Below, piece after piece: positions 10,180-20,934 of a stretch of 64,000 bases of DNA. The notes under the pieces are model-generated. The model worked only from the letters and a program-made list of their open reading frames with translations, searched no databases and was not told where the DNA came from. Position 1 is the first letter of the stretch. Every line of letters starts with the position of its first letter. A program made the position numbers and the translations under genes. Source of the DNA: Epiperipatus broadwayi (Eukaryota; Onychophora; Udeonychophora; Euonychophora; Peripatidae); NCBI GenBank assembly GCA_028023455.1, contig JAQFVV010013298.1, forward strand, positions 1 through 64,000. Direction: 5' to 3'.

Positions 10180-11608
10180 GTGTTCTTAAAGAAGGGTGAA
10201 CTTTGGGTTTGGAGCAGAGATCATGATGGGAAATTCCAGACTATTAAGTATAGCTTTTTGAAAACAGTCATTCTTGCTTAACCAGACTTTGACAGGGATT
10301 TTTATTTCTAGACTGATAGTAGTGGGTTTGGGTTGGGAGTCATTCTTTACCAGCCTAGTGAAAATAGGGAACCCCAGGTTTTGTATTTCCTGAGTTGTCA
10401 TTTAAAAGGATCTGAACAAAATTCTCCACAACAGAAAGAGAGGCCCTGGCCATTGTCTGCGGGTTTCAAAAACTGAGACAAATGTTGTTGGGGTCCTGGT
10501 TTATTGTATTGTCTGACCATTATTACCTGGAATTTTTGAATAAGAGTTACCTGCATAATGATAGGTTAATTCGGTGGAGCCTTTACCTCCAGAAATTCTC
10601 TTACCAAATTATTTACAACTCAGGCCATTGTCTGGGGGTTTCAAAAACTGAGACAAATGTTGTTGGGGTCCTGGTTTATTGTATTGTCTGACCATTGTTA
10701 CCTGGAATTTTTGAATAAGAGTTACCTGCATAATGATAGGTTAATTCGGTGGAGCCTTTACCTCCAGAAATTCTCTTACCAAATTATTTACAACTCAGGC
10801 CGAGATAATATTGTTGCAGATATTCTCAGTCATCATCCAACCACAATAATATATCAAAACCCCTGCACAGAAAATATAATTATATGTAACTTAGAGACCT
10901 TATTAGAAGATGAGATAGTAAGGAGTTACAATGAGTTAGCCATGCTACAAGTGCAGAACAATGACTTGAAGAAGATAGAGCATTTGTGTACCCTGTTGGC
11001 TTTAATGAAAGGAAGAAGAAGAAAGAGGTATATTGAGAGAATTAAAGCCAGATACAAGATGATTGATTGAATTTTGTTAAAGAAGATGAGAGAGATGGGG
11101 GGGGGATTATTGGAAGGTGGTTGTTCCCTTATGTTTAGTAGTGTTTCCCTTATGTTTAGTAGACAAACTGATATATTATATTCATTGTCAGTATGGACAT
11201 TTTGAGGTCCAAAAAATAAAACCTATTAACAAAAATCACTTTTATTTCCATAATGTGACTGATCTCATTATAGCAAAACTCAGAAATTGTGAAATTTTCC
11301 TCAAGACCAAATTTAAAAATAGAACCTATGTAGGAACTTTACAACCCATACTGCCAAACCAGCCCAATGAACTATTAGCTTTAGACTTTTATGGACTCCT
11401 CCCCTCTTTTAACTTACAAAAAATTATTCTTGAAACTTATGATGTGTTTTCAAGATTTGTCTCTGCATTTTCAGTCCCAAAGATGGACACCAAAAATGTC
11501 TTCAAACACTTGGAGGCATCTCAGTTCCTTGTGTTGGGAAAACCAGCTTCCATTCTTATGGACCATGCCACTGCTTTTATTTCTGAATATTGGGGAAAAT
11601 GGGAAATA
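10180..11608 (+). pseudogene. Decayed gypsy-type pol (RNase H to integrase core)
   Basis: Interrupted frames resemble the intact element at 2804-7239. A KEGELWVWSRDHDGKF-like stretch from 10180, then TDSSGFGLG near 10312 and SDHYYLEFLNKSYLHNDRLIRWSL match RNase H. LQPILPNQPNELLALDFYG and ILMDHATAFISEYWGKW (11340-11600) match the integrase core with two catalytic aspartates. Stops and frameshifts are frequent. The zinc-finger part is degraded and the E motif is lost, because the sequence switches to a Penelope-like fragment at about 11609. It is a related but older lineage, only 230 bp downstream of the young element's LTR. Confidence 0.85.
10448..10797 (+). repeat. 175-bp tandem duplication inside the RNase H remnant
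   Basis: 10448-10622 is repeated almost exactly at 10623-10797. Because 175 is not a multiple of three, the second copy is in another frame. The duplication therefore postdates loss of function or caused it. Confidence 0.9.
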
Positions 11609-11955
11609 ATTGGTCACAAACCTGACTTTGACAATGCCAAAAATGCTTGCTAATTTGGAGAGATATGATTTGAGAACCACGAGAGGGTCAATTGAAATAT
11701 TAAAGAGACCTACTGGTTTAAATAGGGTTGATGAAGCACAATGTATTCCAGCCATATAAAAAACTCTCATTTTATCTATGTCTTCTAATATTGACTTTAA
11801 ATTGATGGGTGTTAAAACTAAGAGAAATATACATTTTGATAAACCTCATATTCTGAATACTAAACTATTTCAAATTGATCCTCATGCTTCATCTCGCACT
11901 CAGTCACATTACAGTTTGAGACGGAACATATTTTCTTTCAAGAGTTTACTTTGAC
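11609..11955 (+). pseudogene. Penelope-like element, C-terminal remnant
   Basis: From GHKPDFDNAKNA onward, with one frame change, the translation parallels the minus-strand GIY-YIG fragment at 18359-18835: NLERYDLRT, IEILKRPT, NR.DEAQ.IPA, HFDKPH, SSRTQS. The GIY-YIG core itself is missing. The non-coding tail after the stop also matches the tail of the 18.3-kb copy (GGCGGATGCTATTTC against GGCGGTTGCTATTCC). It abuts the gypsy integrase without a spacer, so one continuous 178-codon frame reads across the junction by chance. Confidence 0.75.
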
Positions 11956-12358
11956 ATTGGCGGATGCTATTTCATTAAAATATCTGTATGTAATAGAAAA
12001 TAATACATGGTTTTACCCAAAAAATAATTTATTTATATATATACAACTAGATTACCTTCTAATATCTCATGACATAACAAAAGTTTTTTCAATACTTAAC
12101 CATAAAAAGGACAGTGAAGTAAAATATATTATTTGCTAGGTTAATTAATAGCTGCATGGTAAAATTTTTGTGGTTTTTTTTTCTTATATTATGCACTAAC
12201 TAATGTCAAAGAATTATTTTGTGGTTATTTTGATTGCAAATAGACCTGGTCTATGTAATAATTTTCTAGTGTAATCTACACATCTTTAAGAATTGTAATA
12301 CCTATAGATTTGAAACCCAGATTATGAGTATTATAAGAATATTCAAAGTCATTTACCT
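11956..12358. other. AT-rich, nothing recognised
   Basis: Short frames only, and no motif that I can support. Confidence 0.5.
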
Positions 12359-12849
12359 ACACTAGATTGTAATTATCAATATGCGACTTTTTTTTCGCTT
12401 TAAATAGTGAAGCTATAATTTTAATTTAATTTATAATAGCTTAGCGCTTTCGAGATTTCATGTTTGAATCTCATACTCATAGCTTTGTAGCTAACGATTG
12501 TTATGATTATGCAAATGCGTTTGAATTTTTAATTGGTCCATTGTTTAGAGAGAGCAAAACATGCCTCTCTTCTATTAATGGCATTGATGTCATTTGCTAT
12601 ATATAAAGCTTCTTTAACTTTTCTTTTGACGTCATTTTTTTTGTGTTTTGCTCTCTCTAAACAATGGACTAATTAAAAATTCAAACGCATTTGCATAATC
12701 ATAACAATCGTTAGTTACAAAGCTATGAGTATGAGATTCAAACATGAAATCTCGAAAGCGCTAAGCTATTATAAATTAAATTAAAATTATAGCTTCTCTA
12801 TTTAATGCGAAAAAAAAGTCGCATATTGATAATCACAATTTTACTAGTG
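12359..12849. mobile_element. Foldback element with ~200-bp inverted arms
   Basis: 12359-12560 is the reverse complement of 12645-12849 with few mismatches and a 4-bp indel near the outer end (CACTAG). The arms include GAGAGAGCAAAAC against GTTTTGCTCTCTC at the inner ends. The loop is about 84 bp and has no ORF. The similarity of the arms implies recent formation or gene conversion. No clean target duplication is seen. TACACTAGATTG occurs at both sides (12358, 12870), but not flush with the right arm. Confidence 0.85.
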
Positions 12850-13088
12850 AAGAGAAAAACAATTTACTACACTAGATTGATGATTTTGACTTTCTATAAT
12901 AAATATTTTCACTTTTTTAAATTAGTAATAATAACAAGTCAGATGTCACATGACTTATATATAGCTTGCACTTACAAATATGTAAAATTAAGAGCGTGCT
13001 AATAGCTCTAAACAAGCTTTTTTATTTATTTATTTATGATAAATGCTACTACAAGAGAAGGCATTCAAATCATTTTTATCTTGGATTG

Positions 13089-13143
13089 TCCCCATCCCCA
13101 GACCAGTTTCGACCTATGGGTCTCTTCAGTGAGGAGTTGGGAC
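13089..13143 (-). ncRNA. Hammerhead ribozyme, type I (family B)
   Basis: Read on the minus strand: outer helix I strand GTCCC, bulge AAC, inner helix I strand TCCTCA, invariant core CTGAAGA, helix II GACC/GGTC closed by CATA, core GAA, very short helix III (AC TG GT), C as cleavage base 17 after GT, then helix I partners TGGGGA and GGGAC. All invariant core positions are present (C3 T4 G5 A6, G8 A9, G12 A13 A14, A15.1-T16.1). Minimal helix III is the known form in Penelope-like and retrozyme hammerheads, which often act as dimers. Confidence 0.82.
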
Positions 13144-13634
13144 ATTAGATCTAAAAAACCAACTCAAGCAAAGCATTTATCTAAAAGATAATTGTTAGAA
13201 GAAGATCTGAAACTTTTAGACATCTACATGTCTTTAAAGTCAGCTCTCCAACTGAAAAAATCATATGGGCTTGAACTTAATTCAGATACTCCATATATTA
13301 GTAGGCTTAGCTCTTTAATTTAGCTAAAGCCACAACAGCAAAATAATAATAGTAATAATAACAAGTCAGATGTCACATGACTTATATATAGCTTGCACTT
13401 ACAAATATGTAAATTAAGAGCGTGCTAATAGCTCTAAACAAGCTTTTTTTTTATTTATTTATGATAAATGCTACTACTAATATATGGAGTATCTGAATTA
13501 AGTTCAAGCCCATATGATTTTTTCAGTTGGAGAGCTGACTTTAAAGACATGTAGATGTCTAAAAGTTTCAGATCTTCTTCTAACAATTATCTTTTAGATA
13601 AATGCTTTGCTTGAGTTGGTTTTTTAGATCTAAT

Positions 13635-13690
13635 GTCCCAACTCCTCACTGAAGAGACCCATAGGTCGAAACCAGTCTGGGGATGGGGAC
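13635..13690 (+). ncRNA. Hammerhead ribozyme, type I (family B, inverted copy)
   Basis: Same architecture as 13089-13143 on the opposite strand: GTCCC and TCCTCA for helix I, CTGAAGA, GACC-CATA-GGTC, GAA, ACCAGT as minimal helix III, C17, then TGGGGA and GGGAC. The core is intact. It differs from its partner in the helix III loop only (CA against TG). Confidence 0.82.
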
Positions 13691-13856
13691 AATCCAAGAT
13701 AAAAATGATTTGAATGCCTTCTCTTGTAGTAGCATTTATCATAAATAAATAAAAAAAAAAAAGCTTGTTTAGAGCTATTAGCACGCTCTTAATTTTACTT
13801 TTTTAAATTGAAAGTAGTTTTAACAATGAGGAATGTGTGATTATAGCTTTTATAAA

Positions 13857-13929
13857 GTAAACAATATTTACCGAGACTGTAACCTTGAGAATATGCATGT
13901 AAAATGCGATAGTAGTGACCTCTACAGGT
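13857..13929. repeat. ~70-bp conserved module, unoccupied LINE target
   Basis: GAGACTGTAACC ... GAGAATATGCATGTAAAATG ... GTGACCTCTACAG occurs here uninterrupted. The same module is split at 24.68-24.71 kb and 28.10-28.14 kb by the LINE. It is an unidentified dispersed repeat. Confidence 0.65.
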
Positions 13930-14496
13930 TTTTCATTTGCATATTATCCTTTCTTTTTTATAACTTAAATCTGAATGCACTTTTCATTATTTTTATCATA
14001 GACTATGACTGTGCTGAATTGCATTGAAAATTAATTTATCTTAGGTTATAAAGAAGAAAGAAAACATTTTGTTATGTAGATGAACAAATGTATGCAAATT
14101 TGAATGACAAATACAAATGAAAGAAAAAATAAAAATAAACATTAATAATATATTTTTTTCTAATTTTACTTACAATTAATGTTAATTAGTTAATAAATAT
14201 TATGCTTTTTGTTTATTAGCATTTATATTATACAATAAGATACTAAAACACTTTTATATAGAAACAACTTCATATCGATTCAAATATAGAGACAGAAGTT
14301 ATCAGTTTCACATAATTGTTCATTAATTTCAGTGGCACTACTTGTAAAACATATATAAACAAACATGAAATCTTCATGTATCATCTAGAGGATTTTCTAA
14401 ATTTGTATATTCTATCTTCTTAATAAAGAATTGATAATTCTTATTACAATATGTCTTGCGTCCTTTATATATATGAAATATCATTCAAGTTGTAGT
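13930..14496. other. AT-rich, nothing recognised
   Basis: No feature is supported beyond short AT-rich runs. Confidence 0.5.
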
Positions 14497-14600
14497 TTTT
14501 TTTTTTTAAGTGTCATAGCATCGGCCGGGACGCGAACCCGCAACCCCGGCAACTGCCTGCAAGTGCAAGGCTGTCGCGCTGACCTCTTGACCACCAATGC
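14497..14600 (-). repeat. tRNA-headed SINE (family 1), minus strand
   Basis: Reverse strand: head GCATTGG with box A-like TGGTCAAGAGG, box B-like GGGTTCGCGTCC, then CCGATGC, which closes a 7-bp acceptor-like stem with the head. A short tail ATGACAC and a poly-A run (T-run at 14497-14508) follow. Six copies of this family are in the window. This is one of the best preserved. Confidence 0.8.
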
Positions 14601-15060
14601 AAGACTATTAGCTAATCTTCATGCCAAAACCTAAGATTCAAATTTGTTAAAGTACCTGAAGATTTTTAAGCTAGCTTAAGATATATTAACATAATCAACT
14701 CATAATTGATACATCTAGCCACCTAATCATTTGTCAGTAAATGGGTATTTAACTATTCTTAATTTAAAAGTAAGGAAAAAAGGAATAATTGTAAATTTTT
14801 AGCTTTTAACCAATCTAATAATTTATTGGTATTTCCATAAATGATCGTCTATATAAGGATATTGGATAGGGGAAGGGGGTATTTTTGTAGTTAGCTAGGT
14901 AAAGCTGTTTAAGCAATGTATATTTACAACTTTATTTTTATATTACAATCTAAAGGTGTTAAACGTCTGCATTCACTATTATACATTTTATCTAGATCTT
15001 AAAAAATGTATATGGCTTTATTGTTTGGGAGTTCATAAGAAGATTGAGTGCCAAACTTGT

Positions 15061-15131
15061 GGGTGCCATAATCGAACCTCAGACCTCTCAATCCCAAATC
15101 GATTGCTCTATCAACTACACCAACCACCCAG
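15061..15131 (-). repeat. tRNA-like SINE head, tRNA-Pro-like
   Basis: Reverse strand: GGGTGGTTGGTGTAGTTGAT, box A-like, an anticodon-loop-like TTTGGGA (would be TGG, Pro), GAGAGGTC, box B-like GAGGTTCGATTA and GGCACCC at the end. The acceptor ends pair for five bases, but the T stem does not, so it is a tRNA pseudogene or SINE head rather than a working tRNA. Confidence 0.6.
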
Positions 15132-15139
15132 AGTAAACC

Positions 15140-16300
15140 TTAATGATTATCACTAATTATTTATTAGACTAATATATATATAACATGATATACTATAAAT
15201 TTTAATTAAAGTTTAATTTCTCTATGACTATTATACTAAATTATATGTGATAATTCAACTCATTCCACTTTCTCCTCTATGTATAATTTTAAATATACTT
15301 ACCAGTTTTTATTTTACCACATATACATTAATCACATGATTACAAATATTTGGAAATGTAAATGAGTCATTCAGATGGAGTAAGTCGTAACCTCACTCAT
15401 ATCTTCAGTATTTATTAATATAAAATTTGAAAAAATTGGTCAATGTTAATTATTAGATGAGGGAGTGTCACAATTGGAAAAGGCGGAATTCTGATATTTT
15501 TGGATCAAATTGTAATAATTTGATATTAATAAATATTGAGCCAGGATTGTAAAGACATGTGAGTGGTTGTGAGAAAGACCAACTGAAGAGTGTTGGTACC
15601 GGATGAAATGCAGCTAGTGTGTCATTTATCATTTTCAGATATGGTTCTTTATGTTATCAAAGTATATGCAGTAGATCGCAAAATTATCACTATACAAATA
15701 CAATATTTTCATATTTTTAAGCAAGGTTTTTACTAATTTGAATTAAAAGTAGGTTACATCTCATGTTTATATAAAAATACAGTAACTTATTTAAAAGGTA
15801 ACGAGTTTTGACTTTAAGTTCACTTAAATGCTAAAGCCTGTTATAAATTCTAAAGTGTGTTATAAATTCTAAAGCAACTATTTATGAATTATTAATTTAT
15901 TTTAATTTCATTAAAATAAATATATAAAAAATAATAAAATAAAACATAAAGATACCACATACAGTAAAAAAATATGAAAAAAAGTTTTTTAATAAAATTT
16001 TTAAAAAATATTTTTGCCCTTTAGAATAGGCTGATTTATTTTTGATGAGAAATATAATAAAGTATTTTTGTTTCTCTTTGTCTGATGATTTGAAGGCTTA
16101 CTACAACCAAAAAATGGTTACCTGCTAAAATAAATGCAAAAACAGCATACTTTGCTGGGAAAAAGTCTGAAAATTTGAGATTATACTCAATCAAGAATCT
16201 AAAGTGGAAAAATTATGAATAAAAATGGAATTCTTATGATATTCCAAATGAATTTTTTTTTTTTTTCAGATTCAACAATAAAACTAGATGAATTGATCTT
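15140..16300. other. AT-rich, nothing recognised
   Basis: Only a short direct repeat (TTATAAATTCTAAAG, twice near 15840-15875) is notable. Confidence 0.5.
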
Positions 16301-16599
16301 CCTAGATAAAAACTATTTTGAAAAATAAATATATCACAATACTACAAGAACTATCCAAACCTCATTTATACAAGATATATATTACAACTCCAGAACCAGT
16401 TACCCTAGAAATTAAAGCCAACTTTCAAAGTCATTCTGCACTGCAATTAACCATAAAACTGGAAGACTTTACACAATGCATCAAATATCTTGTTTTGTTA
16501 ATCCAAAGAAAATCACTCCACCTTGATTACACCATGCATATCAAACCACTTGAAGTACATGGCTTCATGCACCTTAAATGACACCACTATCTCACAATC

Positions 16600-17250
16600 T
16601 TGCAGGATTAGCATCCATTCTATTTCACAATTAAAGAATGTGTAAATACAAAAACTCCTGGAAAATCATCATAGATATACACACCAAAGATCTAATTTTC
16701 ATTGGATTTAACAACAGCCTTGAAAAAAGCAAAATAAGGCACTTTTACAAAACCATCAATTGCATCTCATCCTCAGAAGATAGACCATGATTTCTCCTTT
16801 CATATATTCCCTTTCTCACTAAAACTTCCAAGAAAGTATTTTCTTCTATGTATTGGCTTGCCTGCCATACATCCCCTCCCATAGACTGTTAAATAACTTG
16901 AAAGACAAATTAGAACCTGCTTTCACCTCCTGTGCTGTTTATAAATCCCAAAGCCCCCACTCCAGATGTAATTCCACTTATTTTGGTGAATCTCTTTTTT
17001 CACTAACCACTCATCTCAACATCAATACACCTATAGAAAAGCAACCACTAAATCAGAATGCATTTCAGTATTTTTCGACCACCAAAAATTGACCGACATA
17101 TTCTCACCAACCACAGCAATTATTTAGTATGTGAAGAGAGACAACTCATGTAAAAATTAGAGAAGCATACTTTATAGCTAACTCTCCACAAGCTATTAAC
17201 TGAAAAGTCTCACCTTTCTATTCTCCAAAAAATGGACTTTATAATGCTAA
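16600..17250 (+). pseudogene. Probable Penelope-like remnant
   Basis: Broken frames contain VYKSQSPHSRCNSTYFGES followed by LTTHLN, reminiscent of the GIY-YIG pattern (VY.....C...Y.G.....L..HL). Downstream, THVKIREAYFI, then SPQAIN, recalls the IREA..I...P..N block that closes such domains. Stops intervene (for example before PTYSHQ). Base composition is richer in C than its surroundings. The identification rests on these short matches only. Confidence 0.45.
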
Positions 17251-17999
17251 TTAACATTTAACCATTTCATCAAATTTAAATGTTCTGTTATTGTATATAT
17301 AATCACAATAGATCATAATTTTATCCCAGCAATGAATATGCAAGCACTTAGCATGTATTAATATATCAACTCCAAAACTCAAACTTCTCTTTATCTGCAT
17401 ACTGGTGAATCACTCACCAATTATATATGTATAATGTAAATGATATAGAATCTCCACTTAAATATTCAGAGAATCAAAGTCAAGCTTTAGTTTAAAAACC
17501 TCCAAATATAAAATGAAAACTCAGTTTAATTTATTATGAGTAGAAGAATTCTGTGATAAGGAATTGACATATTCTCTTGGAAGGTGAGAATTTCTCACTT
17601 AAAATCAGATATTTTTTAAATACCCAGTCTTCGGTAATTCAGCCAATCTTTTGACATTAGGTGGAAAATGAATATCTACTCTTTTTTTTAATTTTAGAAA
17701 TAAGTTTTGGGATTAGTGGAATATACTTCTGACTATAATTTATATTTCCATTATCTATTAAATAAACATATATAGAAAACCACATGAACATTAACGTTTA
17801 TAGTATTCCCATGTATACTAATGTTGCATTTTCAATGTTATAAATACAGTTTTGAAATTGGCAATATTCTGGGCTCATATCATAGCATAGACACAAAATA
17901 CTGTCAAATTCCAAAATAAAAATTGTTACTATTCTTATAACTTACTGGGATGTTAAAAAATATTAATTTAAATAAAGATATAACCATTTTATTAATAAT
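17251..17999. other. AT-rich, nothing recognised
   Basis: No coding or repeat signal is supported. Confidence 0.5.
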
Positions 18000-18240
18000 T
18001 TTTATTGATAATTCATTAGACTACAAATTATCCACTTAATGAATAACATTTCTATAGTAATTTTCATTATGCCATTCTCATGCAAGATAGGGACTGATTT
18101 TATCTGCTTTTAATACCTTGTAGAGGGATGTAATCATAAGCATATCACCATCCTCAAGATGCTTATTTCATGCTATACCAGCACTCATCAGTTGGCCCAG
18201 ACTACAATCTTTTTCACATACCTTTATATATATATGTTAT
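18000..18240 (-). repeat. Hammerhead repeat family A, divergent subfamily
   Basis: Shares its sequence (TTAATGAATAACATTTCTATAGTAATTTTC..., TCTGCTTTTAA..., GGATGTAATCATAA) with 18935-19000 plus 19290-19400, and in reverse with 19400-19560 and 19600-19870. It carries the hammerhead-like motif at its end. Confidence 0.7.
18152..18196 (-). ncRNA. Hammerhead ribozyme motif, weakened (family A)
   Basis: Minus strand: GCCAA, intact core CTGATGA, helix II TGCT/AGCA, GAA, AT/AT helix III, C17, then TTGAG. Helix I is reduced to about three pairs, so activity is doubtful. Confidence 0.55.
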
Positions 18241-18299
18241 ACTTAATGTTTTCACGGTTATATGATTTAGATAAATTATAAGTTTTTGGGGATGTACCG

Positions 18300-18835
18300 T
18301 GTTTTATTTTCCATTGAGCACCGATATTTCGACGGAATAGCAACCGCCATTTTCAAGGTTAACTTTTGAAAGAAAAACCGTTAGATCTTAACAAATAACG
18401 TGACTGTGTGCGAGATGAGAAATGAGATTCCAGTTCAGAATTCACACTATGAGGCTTATCAAAATGTTTATTTTCCTCAGTATTTTTACCTGTTAATTTT
18501 AAGTTAATATTGGATAAAAAGAGAGGTTTCCACATAGCTGGAATACGTTGTGCTTCATCAGTTCTATTTAAACTAGTAGGTCTCTTTAATATTTCAATTG
18601 ACTCTCTCATGGTTCTTAAATCATATCTTTCCAAATTGGCAAGTATTTTTGTATTGTCAAAATTAGGTTTGTGACCAGTTTCTAAATAATGGGAAGTAAA
18701 AACTGATGTGCTAATTTTTTGTTGAAAAGCATTTTTATGTTCCTTAATTCTGACATTAATTCGTCTATTAGACTGACCCACGTAGCCTCTTGAGCACTGG
18801 AAACACAGAATTTCATAAACTCCTTGATGTTCCAA
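18300..18835 (-). pseudogene. Penelope-like element, GIY-YIG endonuclease fragment
   Basis: A 158-codon minus-strand frame (18835-18359) has the GIY-YIG nuclease domain: GVYEILC, then CSRGYVGQS, then RINVRIKEHKNAF, HYLETGHKPNFDN and ESIEILKRPTSLNR. This domain is the C-terminal endonuclease of Penelope-like retroelements, which nicks target DNA for reverse transcription. The RT domain is absent, and upstream sequence switches to hammerhead-family repeat at about 18840, so it is 5'-truncated. After the stop, a GGCGG...CCGTC stem followed by GAAATATCGGTGC resembles a decayed hammerhead. No stop interrupts the preserved part. Confidence 0.82.
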
Positions 18836-18839
18836 AAGT

Positions 18840-19870
18840 ATATATATCCAATTACTATAGTTGGATAAGTCTCAAACTTACTGTCCTCGCCCTCACAACA
18901 TTGACACAAACCACTTGATGAAAATATATTAATAATTTTTATTAGTCAGTCATTAGGCTAGAAATTATTCACTTAATGAATAATATTTGTAATATGGGTT
19001 GACTGTGACGAGACACAGCAATAGAGAAACTAATAAGAGTAATGATACAATGGCAGATTGCTTCTGAGAATTTAATGGGTTCTCATATTCATAGCAATAT
19101 CAGAATAGGAAAAAGGAAATGGAATGATATTATTCAAATTTATGTAAATTGGAATGGCCATTTTTTGGAGAGGGGAAAGAAAGATTCTTTGTGGTTTGTA
19201 ACATTGCTGTTATTGGTTATACGCCAAGCTTTCCTAATTTTATGTTTTAAGTCATTTCTTTCAATGCATTGTTTTGCAGCCAAAATAGAATTTCTATAAT
19301 GTAATTTTCACTGCACCACTCTCACACAAAATTGGGGCTGGGTTCTATCTGCTTTTAACACTGTGTGAATGGGGTGTAATCATAACATATGACCAATGAC
19401 ATGTAAAAAAGGTATACGATTTCATGGATAGAACTACTTTCTACCTTGCATGAAAGTGGTCTAGTGAAAATTACACTACAGAAATAATATTCATTAAAGA
19501 GGTTATTTTTAGTCTAATGAATGACTAATAAAAATATTAATATATTTCCATCAAATTGTTTGTGTCAATGTCGTGAGGGCAGTAAATTTGACACATCAAT
19601 TACACTGTAGTAATTGATTATCTATATTACTGAAGAATTATAAATATATGTGTACAAGTTGTGATCTGGGCCAAGTGATGATTGTGGGTTCAGCATGAAA
19701 TAAGCATGTTGGTGTTCACAAATCTTTTTCACATCTTTGATCCTATGTTTATGATTGCATCCTTCTACAGCTTATTAAAAGTGGATAGAAATCACTCCTA
19801 CCTTGCATGAGAGTGGTATAGTAAACATTATCCTACAGAAATATTATTCATTAGGTTAAAACAGAATGTT
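18840..19870. repeat. Mosaic of family A hammerhead repeat pieces in both orientations
   Basis: 18840-19000 (forward), 19290-19400 (forward), 19400-19560 (reverse) and 19560-19870 (reverse) are pieces of one unit. The GTGTCAATG-TCGTGAGGGCAGTAA stretch near 19565 is the inverse of 18880-18905. About 290 bp at 19000-19290 interrupts it and has no recognised identity. Confidence 0.6.
19671..19712 (+). ncRNA. Hammerhead motif with broken core (family A)
   Basis: CCAA is followed by GTGATGA, so invariant C3 is G. The rest (GAA, AT/AT helix III, TTGG) is kept, but base 17 is G. Predicted inactive. Confidence 0.55.
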
Positions 19871-20930
19871 TTAAATGTCTTGTAGAACAGCTTTAACAAC
19901 TAAGTTAGGTAAGCAGTTGTTTTTAAAATTGTGGGAAAAGTTATAAACCGGATTATTAAACACTTATAACTGTCAGCTAATTTGAAAAACATAAAATTAT
20001 AAAGTACTACATTGTGTTAAGTATAGAGAAAGATATCATATTACTGTTAGATTATAACAGTAGCAAAAATAAATGAAGATTTTATAAGATCTATAAATAA
20101 AAAGTGCAAACCAAGGCAATGGCGTTTTTAAAAAAAACGTCAAGGAAAATTGTTAGTTGTAAAATAGAAAAGGTTAAGGGATTATATTATGACTAGATAA
20201 ACTAATAATGCCAATGAAAAAATAAAGGAGGATAATACTAATAAACAAATATATGTGAATGATAGTTCTAATCTAAATATCCTGTTTGTTTTTTTTTAAA
20301 AAAAAAACATTCTCTGTCATTTTTTGCTTATGCATTTAAGGTCTGACACTTAAAAAACAAAACAATATAGAAGTGATACACAACCAAACAAAATATAGTA
20401 AAGATATATGTAGATATTAATAGGACATAAAGTAAAATGTAAGTGTATTAGAATAAAGAAATACCACTACGGTTGATTGAACAAATTAAAAAATTGAAAT
20501 GTAGTTAGATTAAAAAATGTTGCTAGATGGAATGATATTTGAAAGACTACTGAATGCAAATCTGGATCCTAAATAATTGCAAACGTCTTATAAATATTCT
20601 TCATGGATAATTCTGAAAATAGAATGAATAAGTTTGTTAATCTTATATATAGAAGTAAACTACAGATCAGAAAATGACAGCCAACTTCATGATATGTTCA
20701 TTTCCTATTGGATTAATGATAACTGAAATTGGAATCATTTAATTATTTGTATTTTTTGATTTTCATAAAAATTGAACTGAAAATCAATTAAAAATATTAA
20801 CTCTCTCAATTAATTTTATGGTATGCCTATTTCATCTTTTCATGCAGAAAAGGTTTTAAAAGCTTAAATTTGGAATAGATTTATGATAACTTGAAATAGA
20901 CACCTAAAAACTTGAATAAAAATGTATTAA
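19871..20930. other. AT-rich, nothing recognised
   Basis: No supported feature. Confidence 0.5.
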
Positions 20931-20934
20931 ATGG

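Larger units (their letters stand above)
12924..13800. repeat. Hammerhead repeat family B: 427-bp tandem unit plus inverted copy
   Basis: The unit starting AGTAATAATAACAAGTCAG at 12924 restarts at 13351 (427 bp). The second copy breaks off near 13475 in GCTACTAC, and an inverted copy of the unit runs to about 13800. Each full copy holds a hammerhead motif (13089-13143 minus, 13635-13690 plus). A related, decayed copy is at 49.64-49.98 kb. There is no coding frame; the short ORFs here are incidental. Tandem plus partial inverted organisation is typical of Penelope-type pseudo-LTRs and retrozymes. Confidence 0.8.

Noticed and set aside
12924-13800. CRISPR-like or satellite array
   Set aside because: Units are long, few and inverted, in animal DNA; no short repeat-spacer pattern.
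14431-14634. 67-codon plus-strand frame with GTRTRNPGN
   Set aside because: It is the reverse strand of a tRNA-headed SINE, not a protein.
15061-15131. Functional tRNA-Pro gene
   Set aside because: T stem does not pair and the acceptor has mismatches; better as a SINE head.
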